Assembly: GCA_963719975.1 (NCBI GenBank)
Contig: CAVRED010000007.1
Span: 62,001-126,000, forward strand
Direction of reading: 5' to 3'
DNA from: Poindextera sp963719975
Lineage (GTDB): Bacteria > Pseudomonadota > Alphaproteobacteria > Caulobacterales > Caulobacteraceae
Length of the DNA stretch: 64,000 nt
Position numbers and translations under genes: made by a program
The notes under the pieces: model-generated
Seen by the model: the letters and a program-made list of their open reading frames with translations, nothing else
Databases searched by the model: none
What the model was told of the DNA's origin: nothing
Shown: positions 8,261-17,567 of the stretch, piece after piece
Layout of the letters: every line of letters begins with the position of its first letter
Position numbering within the stretch: the first letter of the stretch is position 1

Positions 8261-9560
8261 TCGGCCGCCACCGGGTAGGGCAGGGCGACGGATGCGCCAA
8301 GCGCCTGGTCGAGGTCGGCGATGATGTCATCGGCGTGCTCGATGCCCACGCAGAGGCGGATCATCTCCGGCGTCACCCCGGCCTTCGCCCGCGCCTCGTC
8401 GCTCATCTGGCGGTGGGTGGTGGAGGCCGGGTGGCACGCCAGAGACTTCACGTCGCCGATGTTCACCAGCCGCTTGATCAGCTTCAGCCGGTCGTAGAAG
8501 GCCTTGCTCGCCTCGTATCCGCCCTTCACGCCAAAGGTCATCAGCGAGGGCGGTCGCCCGCCGAGGTACTTCTGGGCCAGCGCGTGGTGCGGGTTGTCGG
8601 CGAAGCCTGTGTAGGTCACCCAGTCCACGCGCGGGTCGGCGCGCAGGAATTCGGCAACGCGCGCGGGCGTTCTCGACGTGACGCTCGACGCGGAGCGCGA
8701 CGGTCTCGATGCCCTGCAGCAGAAGGAAGGCGCTCAAGGGCGCCAGCACCGCCCCGGTCGTGCGCTGATAGACGCTGCGCATGCGGGCGACGTACGCGCT
8801 CGGCCCGAAGCGGTCGACGTAGACGAGGCCGTGATAGGACTCGTCCGGCTCGTTGAACATCGGGAAGCGGTCGGCGTTGGCCGCCCAGTCGAAACGGCCG
8901 GAATCGACAACCGCGCCGCCGAGGGTCGTGCCATGGCCGCCCATGAACTTGGTCAGCGAGTGGACGACGATGTCCGCCCCGTACTCGATCGGGCGCAGCA
9001 GAACCGGCGTCGGAACGGTGTTGTCGACGATCAGCGGCACGCCATGGCGGTGCGCCGCGGCCGCGATCGCCTCGATGTCGCAGATGTTGCCGGCGGGGTT
9101 GCCGACGCTCTCGCAGAAGACCGCGCGCGTGTTCGCATCGATCAGCCGCTCGATGTCCGCGGCCTGGTCGGAGGCGGCGAAGCGGCCCTCGACGCCCTGG
9201 CGCGGCAGAACGTGCGACAGCAGGGAGTGGGTCGTGCCGTAGAGCTGCGGCGTCGCGACGATGTTGCCGCCGCCGTCGGCCAAGTGTGACGAAGGCGTAG
9301 TAGAGGGCCGCCTGTCCGGAGGCGAGCGCGATCGCGCCGACGCCGCCTTCAAGCTCGGCGACGCGCTGCTCGAGCACGCTGGTCGTCGGGTTGCTGATCC
9401 GGCTGTAGCGGAAGCCGTCGATCTCGAGGTTGAAGAGCGCGGCGCCATGGTCGGCCGAGTCGAACGCGTAAGCCGCCGTCTGGTAGATCGGCGTCGCGAC
9501 GGCGTGCGTCGTTGGATCGGAGTCGAACCCGGCATGGACGGCGATGGTCTCGCGACGCAT
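8257..9560 (-). CDS. metY: O-acetylhomoserine sulfhydrylase-type PLP enzyme, two frame breaks
   Basis: About 433 residues once breaks near 9284 and 8665 are joined. The start RRETIAVHAGFDSDP and TPIYQTAAYAF are typical of the Cys/Met metabolism PLP family. ASGQAALYYAF, the VDNTVPTPVL segment (PLP-ring contact) and HSLTKFMGGHG, which contains the Schiff-base lysine, follow in order. The long form with LGGRPPSLMTFGVKGG and HPASTTH near the C-terminus is characteristic of MetY rather than MetB/MetC. It converts O-acylhomoserine plus sulfide to homocysteine. It lies directly upstream of and overlaps metA, forming a methionine operon. Start ATG 9560. Confidence 0.87.
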
Positions 9561-9684
9561 AGGCGCTCCTCGGCCGGACCGGTCTCGATTTGGCGCGCAA
9601 GCGGCCCGGACGCGCGGAAACGAGCATGAGGCGTGCCGCTCGCGCGCGGGGGAGGTGGCGCGCGCCTTGCGTGCTGGCGGCGCG

Positions 9685-11494
9685 ATGTCCGCCGTCAGCG
9701 CCAATCTGAAACCGCGTCACCCCGGCAGCCGCCCCCGTTCGGTCGGCCTCGAAGGACTGGCTGCGCGCGCTCGAACTGACCGCTCGTCTCGACGCCGAGC
9801 CGACGCGGACGCTGCCGGTCGCGATCGACGAGCTCGCCAGGCGCTTCGGCGCCGCGCCGGCGCTGATCTCAGACCGCGAAACCTTCTCGTTCGAGGCGCT
9901 GGCCGTCCGCGCCCGCCGCTACGCCCGCTGGGCGCTGGCCCAAGGGGTGGAAAAGGGCGACGTCGTGGCGCTCCTGATGCCGAACCGGCCGGAGTACATG
10001 GCGGTCTGGCTGGGTCTGACCCGCATCGGCGCGGTCGTCGCGCTGATCAACACCAACCTGCGCGGCCCGGCGCTGGCGCACTGTCTCGCGGTCGCCGAAG
10101 CCAAGCTCATCATCGTCGATGCGACGCTCGAGAGCCCGCTGCGCGAGGCCCTGTGGTCGACGCCCCGCGCGCCGGCGATCTGGACCCATGGCGGCAAGGG
10201 CGCGCTCCGCGTCGACATCGCGGTTGACGCAGCCGATGGCGCGCCGTTCGAGCCAAGCGCGTCGTCGGTCACGCTCGATGACCGCGCGCTCTTGATCTAC
10301 ACATCGGGCACGACCGGCCTGCCGAAGGCGGCCAACGTCAGCCATCGGCGCGTGATGAGCTGGAGCGCCTGGTTCGCTGGCCTGACCGGCGCGAAACCTG
10401 AGGATCGCCTCTACAACTGCCTGCCGATGTACCACAGCGTCGGCGGCGTGGTCGCGACCGGCTCGGTGCTGGTCGCCGGCGGCGCGGCGGTGATCGCCGA
10501 GCGCTTCTCCGCCAGCGCGTTCTGGAGCGATATCAACCGCTTCGACTGCACGATGTTCCAGTACATCGGCGAGCTCTGCCGCTACTTGCTGGCGGCTCCG
10601 ACCCACCTGAAGGAGCGCGCCCATCGCTTGCGGATCGTGTGCGGCAACGGCCTTACGGGTGACGTCTGGCCCGCGTTCCAGGAGCGGTTCGACATTCCGC
10701 GCATCCTCGAATTCTACGCCGCGACCGAGGGGAATTTCTCGCTGTTCAACGTCGAGGGCCGGCCGGGCGCGATCGGCCGCATCCCGCCCTTCCTCGCCCA
10801 CCGCTTCCCGGTCGCCATCGTCCGCCACGACGCCGAGCGCGGCGCTCCGGCGCGCGGGGCGGACGGCTTCTGCATCCCGGCCGAGCGGGGCGAGGCCGGC
10901 GAAGCGATCGGGCGGGTCGGCGCCGGCGCTGGCGGCGGGCGCTTCGAGGGTTACACCGACGCGGTCGAGAGCGAGAACAAGATCCTCCGCGACGTCTTCA
11001 AGGCTGGGGATGCCTGGATGCGCACTGGCGACCTGATGCGCCAGGACAGCGAAGGCTTCTTCCACTTCGTCGACCGCATCGGCGACACCTTCCGCTGGAA
11101 GGGCGAGAACGTGGCGACCACTGAGGTGGCCCAGGCGATCGGGAGCTTCCCAGGCGTTCAGGCCGTGAGCGTCTTTGGGGTGAGCGTCCCGAACGCCGCG
11201 GGCCGCGCCGGCATGGCCGCGCTGGTCGCGGGCGACGGCTTCGACCTCGCCGGCCTGCGCGTGCATCTGAGCCAACGCCTTCCGGCCTACGCGCGGCCGC
11301 TCTTCCTGCGGCTGGCGGCCAGCCTCGAGACCACCGAGACGTTCAAGACCCGCAAGCAGACGATGGCCGACGAGGGCTTCGACCCGGGGCGGGTCTTCGA
11401 CCCGCTCTACTTCGACGACAGGGCGAAGGGCGCCTACGAGGCGCTGGACGCGGCGGCCTTCGCGGCGATCGTGGAGGGCGGCGTCCGCTTCTGA
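9685..11494 (+). CDS. Fatty acid/very-long-chain acyl-CoA synthetase (FATP-like), one frame break
   Basis: About 603 residues. ATG 9685 begins MSAVSANLKP; a break near 9713 must be joined, because the second frame has a stop at 9707 and no plausible start before 9947. AMP-binding motif YTSGTTGLPK at about 10300, then YNCLPMYHS, FYAATEGN (A5), the TGDLMRQD block (A7) and DTFRWKGENV (A8), with a C-terminal lysine in TFKTRKQ. The motif order and MYHS/ATEGN wording match long-chain acyl-CoA synthetases of the FATP class. It is divergent from metY across 124 bp, and its 3' end overlaps the convergent hydrolase by about 61 bp. Role: activates fatty acids to acyl-CoA, possibly feeding the adjacent carrier-protein cluster. 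Confidence 0.85.
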
Positions 11495-12435
11495 ACCTCG
11501 GCGAAGGCGGCCCGCATGTCGGCGCCGATCGCTTCGGCGGCCGTGTGCGCATAGGGGATCGCCCGCGCCATCGCGTAGAAATAGTGGATCATCCCCGGGT
11601 GGCGCACCTCGCGCACACGGACGCCGGCCCTGCGCAGCGCCGCGGCATAGGCGGCCGCCTCGTCGCGAAAGGGGTCGAACTCCGCGGCATGGATCACCGC
11701 CGGCGGGAGGCCGTCGAAGCGAAGCGCGCGCAGCGGCGAGACACGTGGATCGGCCCGGTCCACGCCGGGCGGGCAGTAGTCTTCGATGTCGCGCTCGATG
11801 GTCGCGCGGCTGACGAAGTAGCCTTCGGCGAATATGCGTCGCGACGCCGACTCCTCGGCGATGTCGAGGATGGGACAGATCAGCACCTGCAGCGCCACGG
11901 TCGGTCCGCCCGCATCGCGCAGGATGTGGCAGACGCTGGCGGCCAGCGCCCCGCCGGCGGAGTCGCCGCCGATCGCGATCCGGGCAGGATCGCAGCCGAG
12001 GGCCGCCGCGTTCTCGATCACCCAGCGCGTCGCGGCCAGACAATCGGTCAGCGCGGCGGGAAAGGGGTGTTCGGGCGCCAGCCGATAGTCGACCGCGATC
12101 ACGCGACAGTCGGCCGCCTCGGCGAGGCGGCGGCACAAGCCCTCGTGGGTGTCGAGGTCGCCAGCGACCCAGCCGCCGCCGTGGACGATATAGAGCCCGG
12201 GCAAGAGGCGGTCGCCCGCGTTGGCTGGCGCGTAGATGCGGAATGGGATGTCGGCGTCGGCGGCGAGGATCGCTCCTTCGCGCGTCTCGGGGGCCGGCTC
12301 GGGAAGGCTCTCGACGGTGTGGGCCAGCGTCCGCAGGGCGTGGCGGCGGTCGTCTGCCGTCTCCCGCGGCGCATCGGCGCGGTGGGTCGCGGCGAGCATG
12401 TCCAGGAGGCGACTGGCGCGCCGGTCGAGGGGCAT
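11434..12435 (-). CDS. Alpha/beta hydrolase of the hormone-sensitive-lipase (HSL) family
   Basis: 333 residues. Oxyanion motif HGGGW at 85-89, DYRLAPEHPFPAA, and nucleophile elbow GGDSAGG with Ser159. The Asp in AAEFDPFRDE and the His in HPGMIHYF complete the triad. Family members hydrolyse short acyl esters and thioesters. The gene starts 18 bp after the stop of the acyl carrier protein gene on the same strand, so the two form an operon, and it may release or trim the carrier-bound product. The C-terminal tail (about 20 Ala/Lys-rich residues) overlaps the upstream synthetase gene and may be extended by an indel. Confidence 0.82.
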   Translation of the reverse strand: MPLDRRASRLLDMLAATHRADAPRETADDRRHALRTLAHTVESLPEPAPETREGAILAADADIPFRIYAPANAGDRLLPGLYIVHGGGWVAGDLDTHEGLCRRLAEAADCRVIAVDYRLAPEHPFPAALTDCLAATRWVIENAAALGCDPARIAIGGDSAGGALAASVCHILRDAGGPTVALQVLICPILDIAEESASRRIFAEGYFVSRATIERDIEDYCPPGVDRADPRVSPLRALRFDGLPPAVIHAAEFDPFRDEAAAYAAALRRAGVRVREVRHPGMIHYFYAMARAIPYAHTAAEAIGADMRAAFAEVQKRTPPSTIAAKAAASSAS

Positions 12436-12453
12436 TTCAGCCGCCGCCCGCCG

Positions 12454-12714
12454 CTAGCCCGCCACCAGATAGACCAGCCGGTCGATGGCCGCGATGGTGC
12501 GGAAGTTGTCCGGCGTCATCTGGCTTTGCGGAATCTCGATGCCGAACTCGTCCTCGACGGCCAGCATCAGGTTGACCATGTCGAGCGAGGTCAGCCCGCA
12601 GTCGAGCAGATCCTCGTCGATCCCGACGTCGGCCCGGGCCTTCTTGCGGACCAGGAGGGCTTCGACGATGGCGGCGATCTGCGCCCGTCCCGAATAAACC
12701 GCCAAGTCCGACAT
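12454..12714 (-). CDS. Acyl/aminoacyl carrier protein 1
   Basis: 86 residues from ATG 12714, chosen because GAGGAG sits 7 nt upstream. Four-helix carrier fold with the phosphopantetheine site GLTSLDMVNLM (Ser43), followed by acidic helix II residues EDEFG. It is divergent from the acyl-CoA dehydrogenase-like gene and one gene away from the amino acid:carrier protein ligase at 14165. In the characterised family, such ligases charge a dedicated carrier protein encoded nearby, which makes this (or the second carrier at 17188) the likely partner. The downstream HSL-type hydrolase is cotranscribed. Confidence 0.88.
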   Translation of the reverse strand: MSDLAVYSGRAQIAAIVEALLVRKKARADVGIDEDLLDCGLTSLDMVNLMLAVEDEFGIEIPQSQMTPDNFRTIAAIDRLVYLVAG

Positions 12715-12750
12715 GCCGACTCCTCGCTGCGTGCGCACGGGAATCCCCTT

Positions 12751-12841
12751 GCGTGCCAAGGAAGGCGGCCCGGGGAAGCGCCGGCCAAGTTGAGCAAAAC
12801 GTGTGCCAGCCTCGCCCGCTGCACAAACAAGCTTGGCACGC
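12751..12841. promoter_or_regulatory. Divergent control region with 10-nt inverted repeat
   Basis: The 224-bp gap between the divergent carrier protein gene and the dehydrogenase-like gene carries GCGTGCCAAG at 12751-12760 and its exact inverse CTTGGCACGC at 12832-12841. Each copy is oriented towards one of the two genes. The half-site resembles a sigma-54 -24 box (TGGCACG), but the plus-strand copy is followed by TTGA instead of TTGC. A dimeric repressor binding two sites is the simpler reading. Confidence 0.35.
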
Positions 12842-12938
12842 GGTTTGAAGCTCGTCCGGCAACTTGTTGATCCCGCCCATCATTGGGACACCTGTCCCAG
12901 GCGGACGGGTCGCACGAACCCAGCGCCAGGAGCCGCGC

Positions 12939-14159
12939 ATGACCCTTCACGAACTCGACCGCCCCGGCCCAGCCTTGCGACTTGTGCGAGGCGCAAAGAG
13001 GGCGCCAGAGGACTTGATGGCGCGCGCGCGCCGGGCGGCCGCTGTCGCGGCGCAGTTCGCCGACGACGTCGATCGCGGCGGGCGCTTCCCCGCCGAGGCG
13101 ATCGCCGCGGCCAAGGCCGAGGGCCTGATGGGGGTGATGGCGCCGGCGAGCCTGGGCGGCGAGGACGCCAGCCTGAGCGAGCTCTCCGACATCTGCTACA
13201 CGCTGGGCCAGGCCTGCGCGGCGACCGCAATGATCTACGCGATGCACCAGGTGAAGATCGCCTGCGTGGTCCGGCACGGCATGGACAGCGCCTGGATCCG
13301 CGCCTTCCTGCGCAAGCTGACCAACGAGCAAATGCTTGTCGCTTCTTCGACCACCGAGGGCCAGGGCGGCGGCAACGTCCGCTCGAGCGAGGCGCCGGTC
13401 GAGCGGGTCGGCTCCCGCTTCAGCCTGAAGCGCGACGCGACCGTGATCTCCTACGGCGCCCAGGCCGACGCCGTCGTCACCACCGCCCGCCGGGCGGCCG
13501 ACGCCACGGCCTCGGACCAAGTGCTCGTGGTGCTGCTCGCCAGCGACTACACGCTGGAGCCCACTCTGTCGTGGGACGCGCTCGGAATGCGCGGCACCTG
13601 CAGCGGGGGCTTCAACCTCGACGCCACGGGCGATGCGGCCCAGGTCATGACCACCCCCTACGAGGCTATCCACGCCCAGAGCATGGTGCCGGCGGCGCAC
13701 ATTCTCTGGTCCAGCGCCTGGGCGGGGATCGCGGCGGGCGCGGTGGAGCGGGCGCGCAAATACGTCCGCAAGGCGATGCGCGGAGGCGGCGAGCTTCCTC
13801 CGAGCGCGCCGCACTTCTCCAAGGCCACGGCTTCGCTGCGGGCGCTGCGCGCGCTGATCGTCGCCGTTGTCGACCGCTACGAGGCCATCGCCGACGACGC
13901 CGACGCGCTCTCGACCATGGAGTTCCAGACCGCGATCAGCCTCCTGAAGGTCGACGCCTCGGAGCTCGCGGTCCAGACCGTGATGAGCGCCATGCGCGTC
14001 GGCGGTCTCTCGAGCTACCGCAACGACACCGACGTCAGCATCGGCCGCCACCTTCGCGACGTGCTCTCCTCGCCGATCATGATCAACAACGACCGCATCC
14101 TCGGCAACGTGGCGACCGCCACGCTGCTTGGCGAGGTCGCGACCTCGCTGAGGAGCTGA
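12939..14159 (+). CDS. Acyl-CoA dehydrogenase-like flavoprotein of the carrier-protein cluster
   Basis: 406 residues from ATG 12939, with AGGAG about 8 nt upstream. Acyl-CoA dehydrogenase fold: helical N-terminal domain (about 20-130), a central beta domain with ASSTTEGQGGG and SYGAQADA, and a C-terminal helical bundle ending DVLSSPIMINNDRIL. The last motif, with the lack of the classic yRDar...eGt ending, places it in a side branch of the family rather than among fatty-acid enzymes. Relatives acting on carrier-bound amino acids (for example prolyl-carrier oxidases) are known. It is followed after 5 nt by the amino acid:carrier protein ligase, so oxidation of an aminoacyl thioester is a reasonable inference. 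FAD-dependent, cytosolic. Confidence 0.82.
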   Translation: MTLHELDRPGPALRLVRGAKRAPEDLMARARRAAAVAAQFADDVDRGGRFPAEAIAAAKAEGLMGVMAPASLGGEDASLSELSDICYTLGQACAATAMIYAMHQVKIACVVRHGMDSAWIRAFLRKLTNEQMLVASSTTEGQGGGNVRSSEAPVERVGSRFSLKRDATVISYGAQADAVVTTARRAADATASDQVLVVLLASDYTLEPTLSWDALGMRGTCSGGFNLDATGDAAQVMTTPYEAIHAQSMVPAAHILWSSAWAGIAAGAVERARKYVRKAMRGGGELPPSAPHFSKATASLRALRALIVAVVDRYEAIADDADALSTMEFQTAISLLKVDASELAVQTVMSAMRVGGLSSYRNDTDVSIGRHLRDVLSSPIMINNDRILGNVATATLLGEVATSLRS

Positions 14160-14164
14160 ACGCC

Positions 14165-15088
14165 GTGGGGATGCAGCCGAAACTGGCGGTCGGCGACGCG
14201 GCGGCGCTCGCGGCGCTGAAGCACGACCTCTTCCACGAGACCGGCATCGACGGCGTCTATGCGCGCACCGGGCGGTACGAGAGCGTGGTCGAAGCGCTGA
14301 CCGCGCTGATCTCGCGCCATCGCCCGGCCGACGCCGAGGTGATGCGGTTCCCGCCGGTGATGAGCCGCGCCCATCTCGAGCGCCACGGCTATCTGAAGAG
14401 CTTCCCGAACCTCCTGGGCGCGGTGAGCTGCCTCTGCGGCGACGAGCGGCACATCCGCGGCATCGTCTCCCGCTTCTACGAGGGCGAGGACTGGACCGCC
14501 GAGCTCGAGCCCGCCGATCTCGTGCTGGCGCCGGCCGCCTGCTACCCGGTGTATCCGCTCGCCGCCGCGCGCGGGCCGGTGCCCACTGGCGGCCTGACCT
14601 TCGACGTCGCCGCCGACTGCTTTCGCCGCGAGCCCTCGACCGACATCGACAGGTTCCAGTCGTTCCGCATGCGCGAATATGTCCGCATCGGTACGCCCGA
14701 GCAGATCGCAGCGTTCCGCGACGCCTGGGTGACACGGGCCGTCGCGCTGGCCGACCAGCTGGGCCTGAACCATCGCGTCGACCTGGCCAACGATCCTTTC
14801 TTCGGCCGCGGCGGCCAGCTCGCCGCCGCCAGCCAGCGCGAGCAGGCGCTGAAGTTCGAGCTCCTGGTCCCCGTGCGCTCGCACGATGAGCCGACCGCCT
14901 GCATGAGCTTCAACTACCACCAGGACCACTTCGGCCTGACCTGGGACCTTGTGCTGGCCGACGGCTCCCCCGCCCATACCGGCTGCGTCGCGTTCGGCAT
15001 GGACCGCCTGGCGGTCGCCATGTTCGCCACCCACGGCGCGGATATGGACGCCTGGCCGGCCGGCGTGCGCGAGGCGCTGAAGCTCTAG
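14165..15088 (+). CDS. Amino acid:[carrier protein] ligase (class II aaRS-like)
   Basis: 307 residues. It resembles the catalytic core of an atypical class II seryl-tRNA synthetase with no tRNA-binding domain. It activates an amino acid with ATP and transfers it to the phosphopantetheine of a carrier protein. Cys126, Glu171 and Cys274 occur with the same spacing as the zinc ligands I recall for the Bradyrhizobium enzyme (131/176/279). Other features are the FRREPSTDIDRFQSFRMRE block (motif 2-like) and FGMDRLAVAMF (motif 3-like). GTG 14165 is preferred over ATG 14171 because the AGGAG site at the end of the preceding gene is 9 nt away. The stop TAG shares CTAG with the convergent ketoreductase. 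Substrate unknown; characterised members prefer small amino acids. Confidence 0.88.
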   Translation: MGMQPKLAVGDAAALAALKHDLFHETGIDGVYARTGRYESVVEALTALISRHRPADAEVMRFPPVMSRAHLERHGYLKSFPNLLGAVSCLCGDERHIRGIVSRFYEGEDWTAELEPADLVLAPAACYPVYPLAAARGPVPTGGLTFDVAADCFRREPSTDIDRFQSFRMREYVRIGTPEQIAAFRDAWVTRAVALADQLGLNHRVDLANDPFFGRGGQLAAASQREQALKFELLVPVRSHDEPTACMSFNYHQDHFGLTWDLVLADGSPAHTGCVAFGMDRLAVAMFATHGADMDAWPAGVREALKL

Positions 15089-15819
15089 GCGGTGTTGCCG
15101 GCGTCCACCGTCAGCACGCTGCCGGTGACGTTTCGGGCGCCCTCGCTCATCAGGTAGGCGACGGCGGCGGCGACGTCTTCGACGTCGGCCAGCCGACGCA
15201 GGGCGCTTCGGCGCACGACCTGCTCGCGGCCGTCCTCGCCAAGGCCTTTGGTCAGCTCGGTGTCGAGGAAGCCGGGGGCCACGGCGTTGACCGTGATCCC
15301 CATGCGTCCGACCTCGCGCGCCAGCGACTTGGTGAAGCCGATCAGCGAGGCCTTGGTCGCGGCATAGACGGAAAGCCCGCTGTAGCCGGTCGAGGCGACG
15401 ATCGAGGCCATGTTGACGATGCGGCCTTCGCGTTGGGTCATCATCGCACGGACGATGTGCTTGGTCAGCACGATCGGCGCGACCGTGTTCACCCGGACCA
15501 GGGTCTCGATCTGCGAGACGTGCATGTTGGCGAGCAGGCCGTCTGTCCCGAGCCCGGCGTTGTTGACGAGCCCGTAGAAGGGGCCGACCCGCGTCTTCAG
15601 GCGGCGGGCCAGCTCGGGGATCGCGTCCACCTCGGCAAGGTCGAAAGGCTCGAAATTGAGTTCGCCGGCGGCGGCGGCGGCGACCTCTTTCATCGCCGGG
15701 CCGAGCTCGCCGCCTTCCGAACGCGCCAGCGCCACGACCCGGTAGCCGTCGAGGGCGAGTTTGCGGGCGATGGCGAGGCCGATCCCGCGGCTGCCGCCCG
15801 TGACGAGGACGTTACGCAC
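15085..15819 (-). CDS. Short-chain dehydrogenase/reductase, FabG-like
   Basis: 244 residues. Cofactor motif TGGSRGIG at 7-14, NNAG at about 86-89, and catalytic Ser139, Tyr152 and Lys156 (YAATK). The C-terminal VAPGFLDTELT and GSVLTVDAGNTA match the beta-ketoacyl-ACP reductase type. It starts at GTG 15819, inside the end of the adenylating-enzyme gene, so it is the third gene of a carrier protein - ligase - reductase operon. Likely an NADPH-dependent ketoreductase acting on a carrier-bound or released intermediate. Confidence 0.87.
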   Translation of the reverse strand: MRNVLVTGGSRGIGLAIARKLALDGYRVVALARSEGGELGPAMKEVAAAAAGELNFEPFDLAEVDAIPELARRLKTRVGPFYGLVNNAGLGTDGLLANMHVSQIETLVRVNTVAPIVLTKHIVRAMMTQREGRIVNMASIVASTGYSGLSVYAATKASLIGFTKSLAREVGRMGITVNAVAPGFLDTELTKGLGEDGREQVVRRSALRRLADVEDVAAAVAYLMSEGARNVTGSVLTVDAGNTA

Positions 15820-17201
15820 CGACCCGCTCCAGCTTGCCGCCGGCGGTCATGGCCAGCGCCGGCACGAACCGAAGCCCCGCCGGAACCTTGTGCGGCGCGC
15901 AGATCGCGGCGACAGGCCGACAGGATCTCGGCCTTGACCGCGGCCTCGTCGTTGGCCGCATCGGCCGAGCACGACCTCGGCCACGACGATCGCGCCGGTG
16001 ATCGGGTTGCGCCGGCCCTTGACCAAGGCCGCCCGCACGGCGGGGTGACGGTTGATTACCGCCTCGACCTCCTCGGGCGAAACCTTCAGGCCGCCGACAT
16101 TGATGATGCCGCCGCGGCGGCCGACGAAATGGAAGCGGTCGCCTCGCCGCTCGACCATGTCGCCGGAGTCGACGAACCCCTCGGCGTCGACCAGCGGCGG
16201 CTGATCGGCGTTGAGGTATGCCGTCGCCGTCCGCCTGCGAGCGCAGGCGGAGCGAGCCGTCGACGACACGCATCTCGACCTCGCCGGACTGCTGGTCGAC
16301 GAACCTTGTGGGGAAGCCCTCCAGCCCGTCGTTCACCTCAAAACCGACGCCGGCCTCGGTCGACGCATAGGCGTGGCCGATCGCGGCTCGAGGAAAGCGC
16401 GCCTTCAGCGCATCGAGCACCGCCTGGTCGGCGATCTCGCCAGAGAGGCGGACGTAGCCGGGCGCGAGCGGAGCGTTGTCGCGGCTCATCAGCACGCGCC
16501 GCCAGTGCGAGGGCGTGCCGGTGAGGTGGGTGACGCCGAGGCGGCCGAAACGCGCGAGCAGGTCGGCGCAACGGCTCGCCCGGCTCGGCCAGCACCATCG
16601 AGCCCTCGCCGACCAGCGCGCGCAGCAGGATCTGCAAACCGCCGTAGCGGCGGATGTCGTAGAAGGTGCCCCAGACCGGAGGTATCGAGCCCGCCGCCGC
16701 CGGTCTGATGGCGCCGGTCAGCCCCTCCAGCGTGTGGACGACCATTTTCGGGGCGCCGGTCGTGCCGGAGGTGAACATCACCCATTCGGTCTGGGCGTTG
16801 TCGGCGGGCGTCTCGGCAAGCGGCTCGAACGCGGCGCCGACCGGTGCGAGCGGCACGTCGAGCGCCTCGATCGCCGGCGTCGGCGCGTCGAGCACGGCCG
16901 CCTCGACGCCGGCCGTGGCGGCGACGCCGGGAAGGTCGTCGTCGTTCAGGTCCGGCGGGCAGATGACGATGCGCCGCGCGAGCCCGTCGAGTTCGATCAG
17001 CGCGACCGCGGCTGTGAGCGTGCTCTCGGTTCGAAGCAGCACCGCGCGCCCGCGCAAGGCCTCCCGGGCGGCGGCGCCGAGCGCCGTGCCGGCGGCGACG
17101 TCGGCGAGCCGAAGCTCGCGCGACACGCCCCACAGGCGTCGGGCCGCGAGCCGCGGAGAGGCCCGAAGGGTCGCCCGGAGCGGTCGGCTAGGCTGCGGCA
17201 T
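15812..17201 (-). CDS. Adenylate-forming acyl/aryl acid ligase, three frame breaks
   Basis: ATG 17201 overlaps the end of the carrier protein gene by 14 nt. P-loop FTSGTTGAPKM marks the AMP-binding domain. After a break near 16575 the protein continues with THLTGTPSHWRR, and YASTEAG is the A5 motif. After breaks near 16222 and 15960 come YLNADQPP, DSGDMVERRGD (A7), GGIINVGGLKVSPEEVE (A8) and a final TAGGKLER with the catalytic lysine. About 460 residues, short for an acyl-CoA synthetase and in the range of stand-alone adenylation enzymes. Adjacency to a carrier protein suggests it loads an acid onto carrier protein 2. Confidence 0.78.
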
Positions 17202-17448
17202 GCTCGAGAGCGGCCGTCTCGTAGAAGGCCACGAAGTCGCCGAGCGTGACCGGGAAGTAGACATCGTCCGCGGCGCTGAACGGGTCGTATCCCAGCTCGT
17301 CTTCCAGTGTGGCCACGATGATCGCGAAGCAGAGCGAATCCAGGCCCGACTCGAGCAGCACAAGCTCGTCGGTCAGCGGCGCGAGCGCCTTTTCCTGGCT
17401 CGCGGCGACCTCCTTGAACTTGGCGAGGATGGCGGTGCGGACGGTCAT
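17188..17448 (-). CDS. Acyl carrier protein 2
   Basis: 86 residues from ATG 17448, with GGAGAC about 9 nt upstream. Helix I is KFKEVAASQ. The phosphopantetheine attachment site is ESGLDSLCFA (Ser38). Acidic helix II (EDELGYDPF) would face partner enzymes. The 3' end overlaps the adenylating enzyme by 14 nt, and the operon continues into the ketoreductase. Sequence similarity to carrier protein 1 is limited to the general fold and the serine motif, so the two are not recent duplicates and probably carry different groups. Confidence 0.87.
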   Translation of the reverse strand: MTVRTAILAKFKEVAASQEKALAPLTDELVLLESGLDSLCFAIIVATLEDELGYDPFSAADDVYFPVTLGDFVAFYETAALEHAAA

Positions 17449-17567
17449 GACTGTTGTCTCCAAGTGGCGCCGAACTGGGCCGAGGTTGCGCATGAATCTT
17501 GCTTTGAGCCGCGGTGCGCCGGTTCGCCGGTCTTCTGTCGGTCCATCGTCTTCAAGTCCGGAACCCA

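Noticed and set aside
9561..9684. Possible SAM-II-type riboswitch upstream of metY (GGCCGCTTGC followed by GCCAAAT on the minus strand).
   Set aside because: The conserved pseudoknot partners and the GCTAAA element are missing; the match is limited to a short GC-rich stretch.
9869..12136. Long minus-strand ORF of about 755 codons antisense to the acyl-CoA synthetase.
   Set aside because: It is a GC-codon shadow of a well-supported gene, with Arg/Ala/Gly-rich, motif-free translation.
12832..12850. Sigma-54 promoter TTGGCACGCGGTTTGA upstream of the flavoprotein gene.
   Set aside because: The near-invariant GC of the -12 element is GA here.
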